This document shows, piece by piece, positions 4,593 through 5,310 of a DNA stretch of 5,310 nucleotides. The notes beneath the pieces were generated by a model, which searched no databases, was not told where the DNA came from, and worked only from the letters and a program-made list of their open reading frames with translations. Both the position numbers and the translations under genes were made by a program. Position 1 is the stretch's first letter, and every line of letters begins with the position of its first letter. The DNA is from Bacteroidota bacterium (GTDB lineage: Bacteria; Bacteroidota; Ignavibacteria; T3Sed10-11): positions 1-5,310 of the forward strand of contig SKXH01000214.1 in the NCBI GenBank assembly GCA_007128495.1. Reading direction: 5' to 3'.

Positions 4593-5310
4593 ATGCTGGA
4601 GATCAAGAATTTACATGCAGAGATAGAAGATACAAAGATTCTGAAAGGAATTGATTTAAGTATACAACCGGGTGAAGTCCATGCTATTATGGGTCCTAAC
4701 GGATCCGGGAAAAGCACGCTTGCACAGGTTATAAGCGGACGCGATACCTACGATGTGACCGACGGTGAGATCACCTATCTCGGTAAAGATCTGCTCGATA
4801 TGGAGCCGGATGAGCGCGCACGCGAAGGTGTGTTTATGGCGTTCCAGTATCCGGTCGAGATACCCGGTGTAACGAACTCATACTTCCTGAAGACCGGGCT
4901 TAATGAGATCCGGAAGCATCAGGGCCTCGAACCGCTCGATGCAATGGATTTCCTGAAACATATTAAAGAAAAAGCGAAGATTCTGGAAATAAGTACCGAT
5001 ATGTTAAACCGCTCTGTAAACCAGGGATTTTCAGGCGGCGAGAAAAAACGGAATGAAATTCTCCAGATGGCAGTGCTTGAGCCGAAGCTCGCCATAATGG
5101 ATGAAACCGACTCGGGGCTTGATATAGATGCTCTTCGCGTAGTTGCGGAAGGTGTGAACAGACTGCGCACGAAGGATCGTGCAATCATTGTGGTCACTCA
5201 CTATCAGCGACTGTTGAATTATATTGTTCCGGATCATGTTCACATTATGCTCGAAGGCAAGCTCGTTAAGTCCGGTGACAAACAGCTTGCAATGGAGCTT
5301 GAAGAAAAAG
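4593..5310 (+). CDS. sufC: Fe-S cluster assembly ATPase SufC (3' end cut by window)
   Basis: SufC is the ABC-type ATPase of the SufBC2D scaffold. ATP-driven dimerisation of SufC changes the SufB-SufD interface during cluster assembly. The frame opens at ATG 4593 and runs off the right edge after 239 codons; the family is usually about 250 residues, so only a short tail is missing. All ABC motifs are visible: Walker A GPNGSGKST (34-42, K40), Q-loop Q85 in MAFQYPVEIPG, signature FSGGEKKRNEI (146-156), Walker B LAIMDE (166-171, catalytic E171), D-loop SGLD (174-177) and the switch H203 in VVTHYQRLL. The SufC-specific ETDSGLDIDAL sequence and the FSGGEKKR signature separate it from transport ATPases. 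No membrane segment is present. GGAG at 4579-4582 lies ten bases before the start and serves as the ribosome binding site. sufD and a cysteine desulfurase gene probably follow. Confidence 0.97.
   Translation, partial: MLEIKNLHAEIEDTKILKGIDLSIQPGEVHAIMGPNGSGKSTLAQVISGRDTYDVTDGEITYLGKDLLDMEPDERAREGVFMAFQYPVEIPGVTNSYFLKTGLNEIRKHQGLEPLDAMDFLKHIKEKAKILEISTDMLNRSVNQGFSGGEKKRNEILQMAVLEPKLAIMDETDSGLDIDALRVVAEGVNRLRTKDRAIIVVTHYQRLLNYIVPDHVHIMLEGKLVKSGDKQLAMELEEK

Noticed and set aside
3309..4717. Several minus-strand open frames of 65-160 codons under sufB and sufC
   Set aside because: They are shadows of the strongly conserved suf genes, with no family resemblance and no start signals.

Overview
The window looks like part of a chromosome from a moderately AT-rich bacterium, probably of the Bacteroidota/Rhodothermota/Balneolota type (FCB group). 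This placement is an inference. It rests on weak or absent Shine-Dalgarno sequences at several genes, very AT-rich intergenic DNA, a suf operon of the sufBC type, and an exported DUF1028 protein carrying TPRs. No rRNA, tRNA, CRISPR array or insertion sequence is visible.

Layout. (1) Positions 1-711, minus strand: the end of an ECF-type transporter operon. A gene for a probable substrate-binding membrane S component overlaps the start of the next gene by ATGA. That next gene is probably the T component and is cut by the left edge. (2) A short, very AT-rich divergent promoter region, about 712-814. (3) Positions 815-2343, plus strand: a two-gene unit made of an exported DUF1028 (Ntn-hydrolase-fold) protein with C-terminal TPRs, and a small single-pass membrane protein with a possible PH-like domain, again joined by an ATGA overlap. 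(4) Positions 2325-2759, minus strand: a convergent small hypothetical gene whose 3' end overlaps its neighbour by 19 bases. It may be a degenerate PD-(D/E)XK-like protein. (5) Positions 2760-3007: an unusually structured control region with a textbook rho-independent terminator that has no gene in front of it, a 25-base palindrome resembling the IscR/Rrf2-type Fe-S regulator box, and a second AT-rich palindrome. (6) Positions 3008-5310, plus strand: sufB (complete) and sufC (cut by the right edge), the core of the SUF iron-sulfur cluster assembly scaffold. sufD and sufS probably follow outside the window.

The best-understood part is sufBC: SufB receives persulfide sulfur and builds the cluster, and SufC supplies ATPase activity. 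The part most worth a second look is the leader in front of sufB. It combines an Fe-S-regulator-like operator with an orphan terminator, which suggests iron-sulfur-responsive repression and possibly transcriptional attenuation. No clearly new multi-gene system is visible. The DUF1028-TPR/membrane protein pair and the small convergent gene are the least characterised elements.
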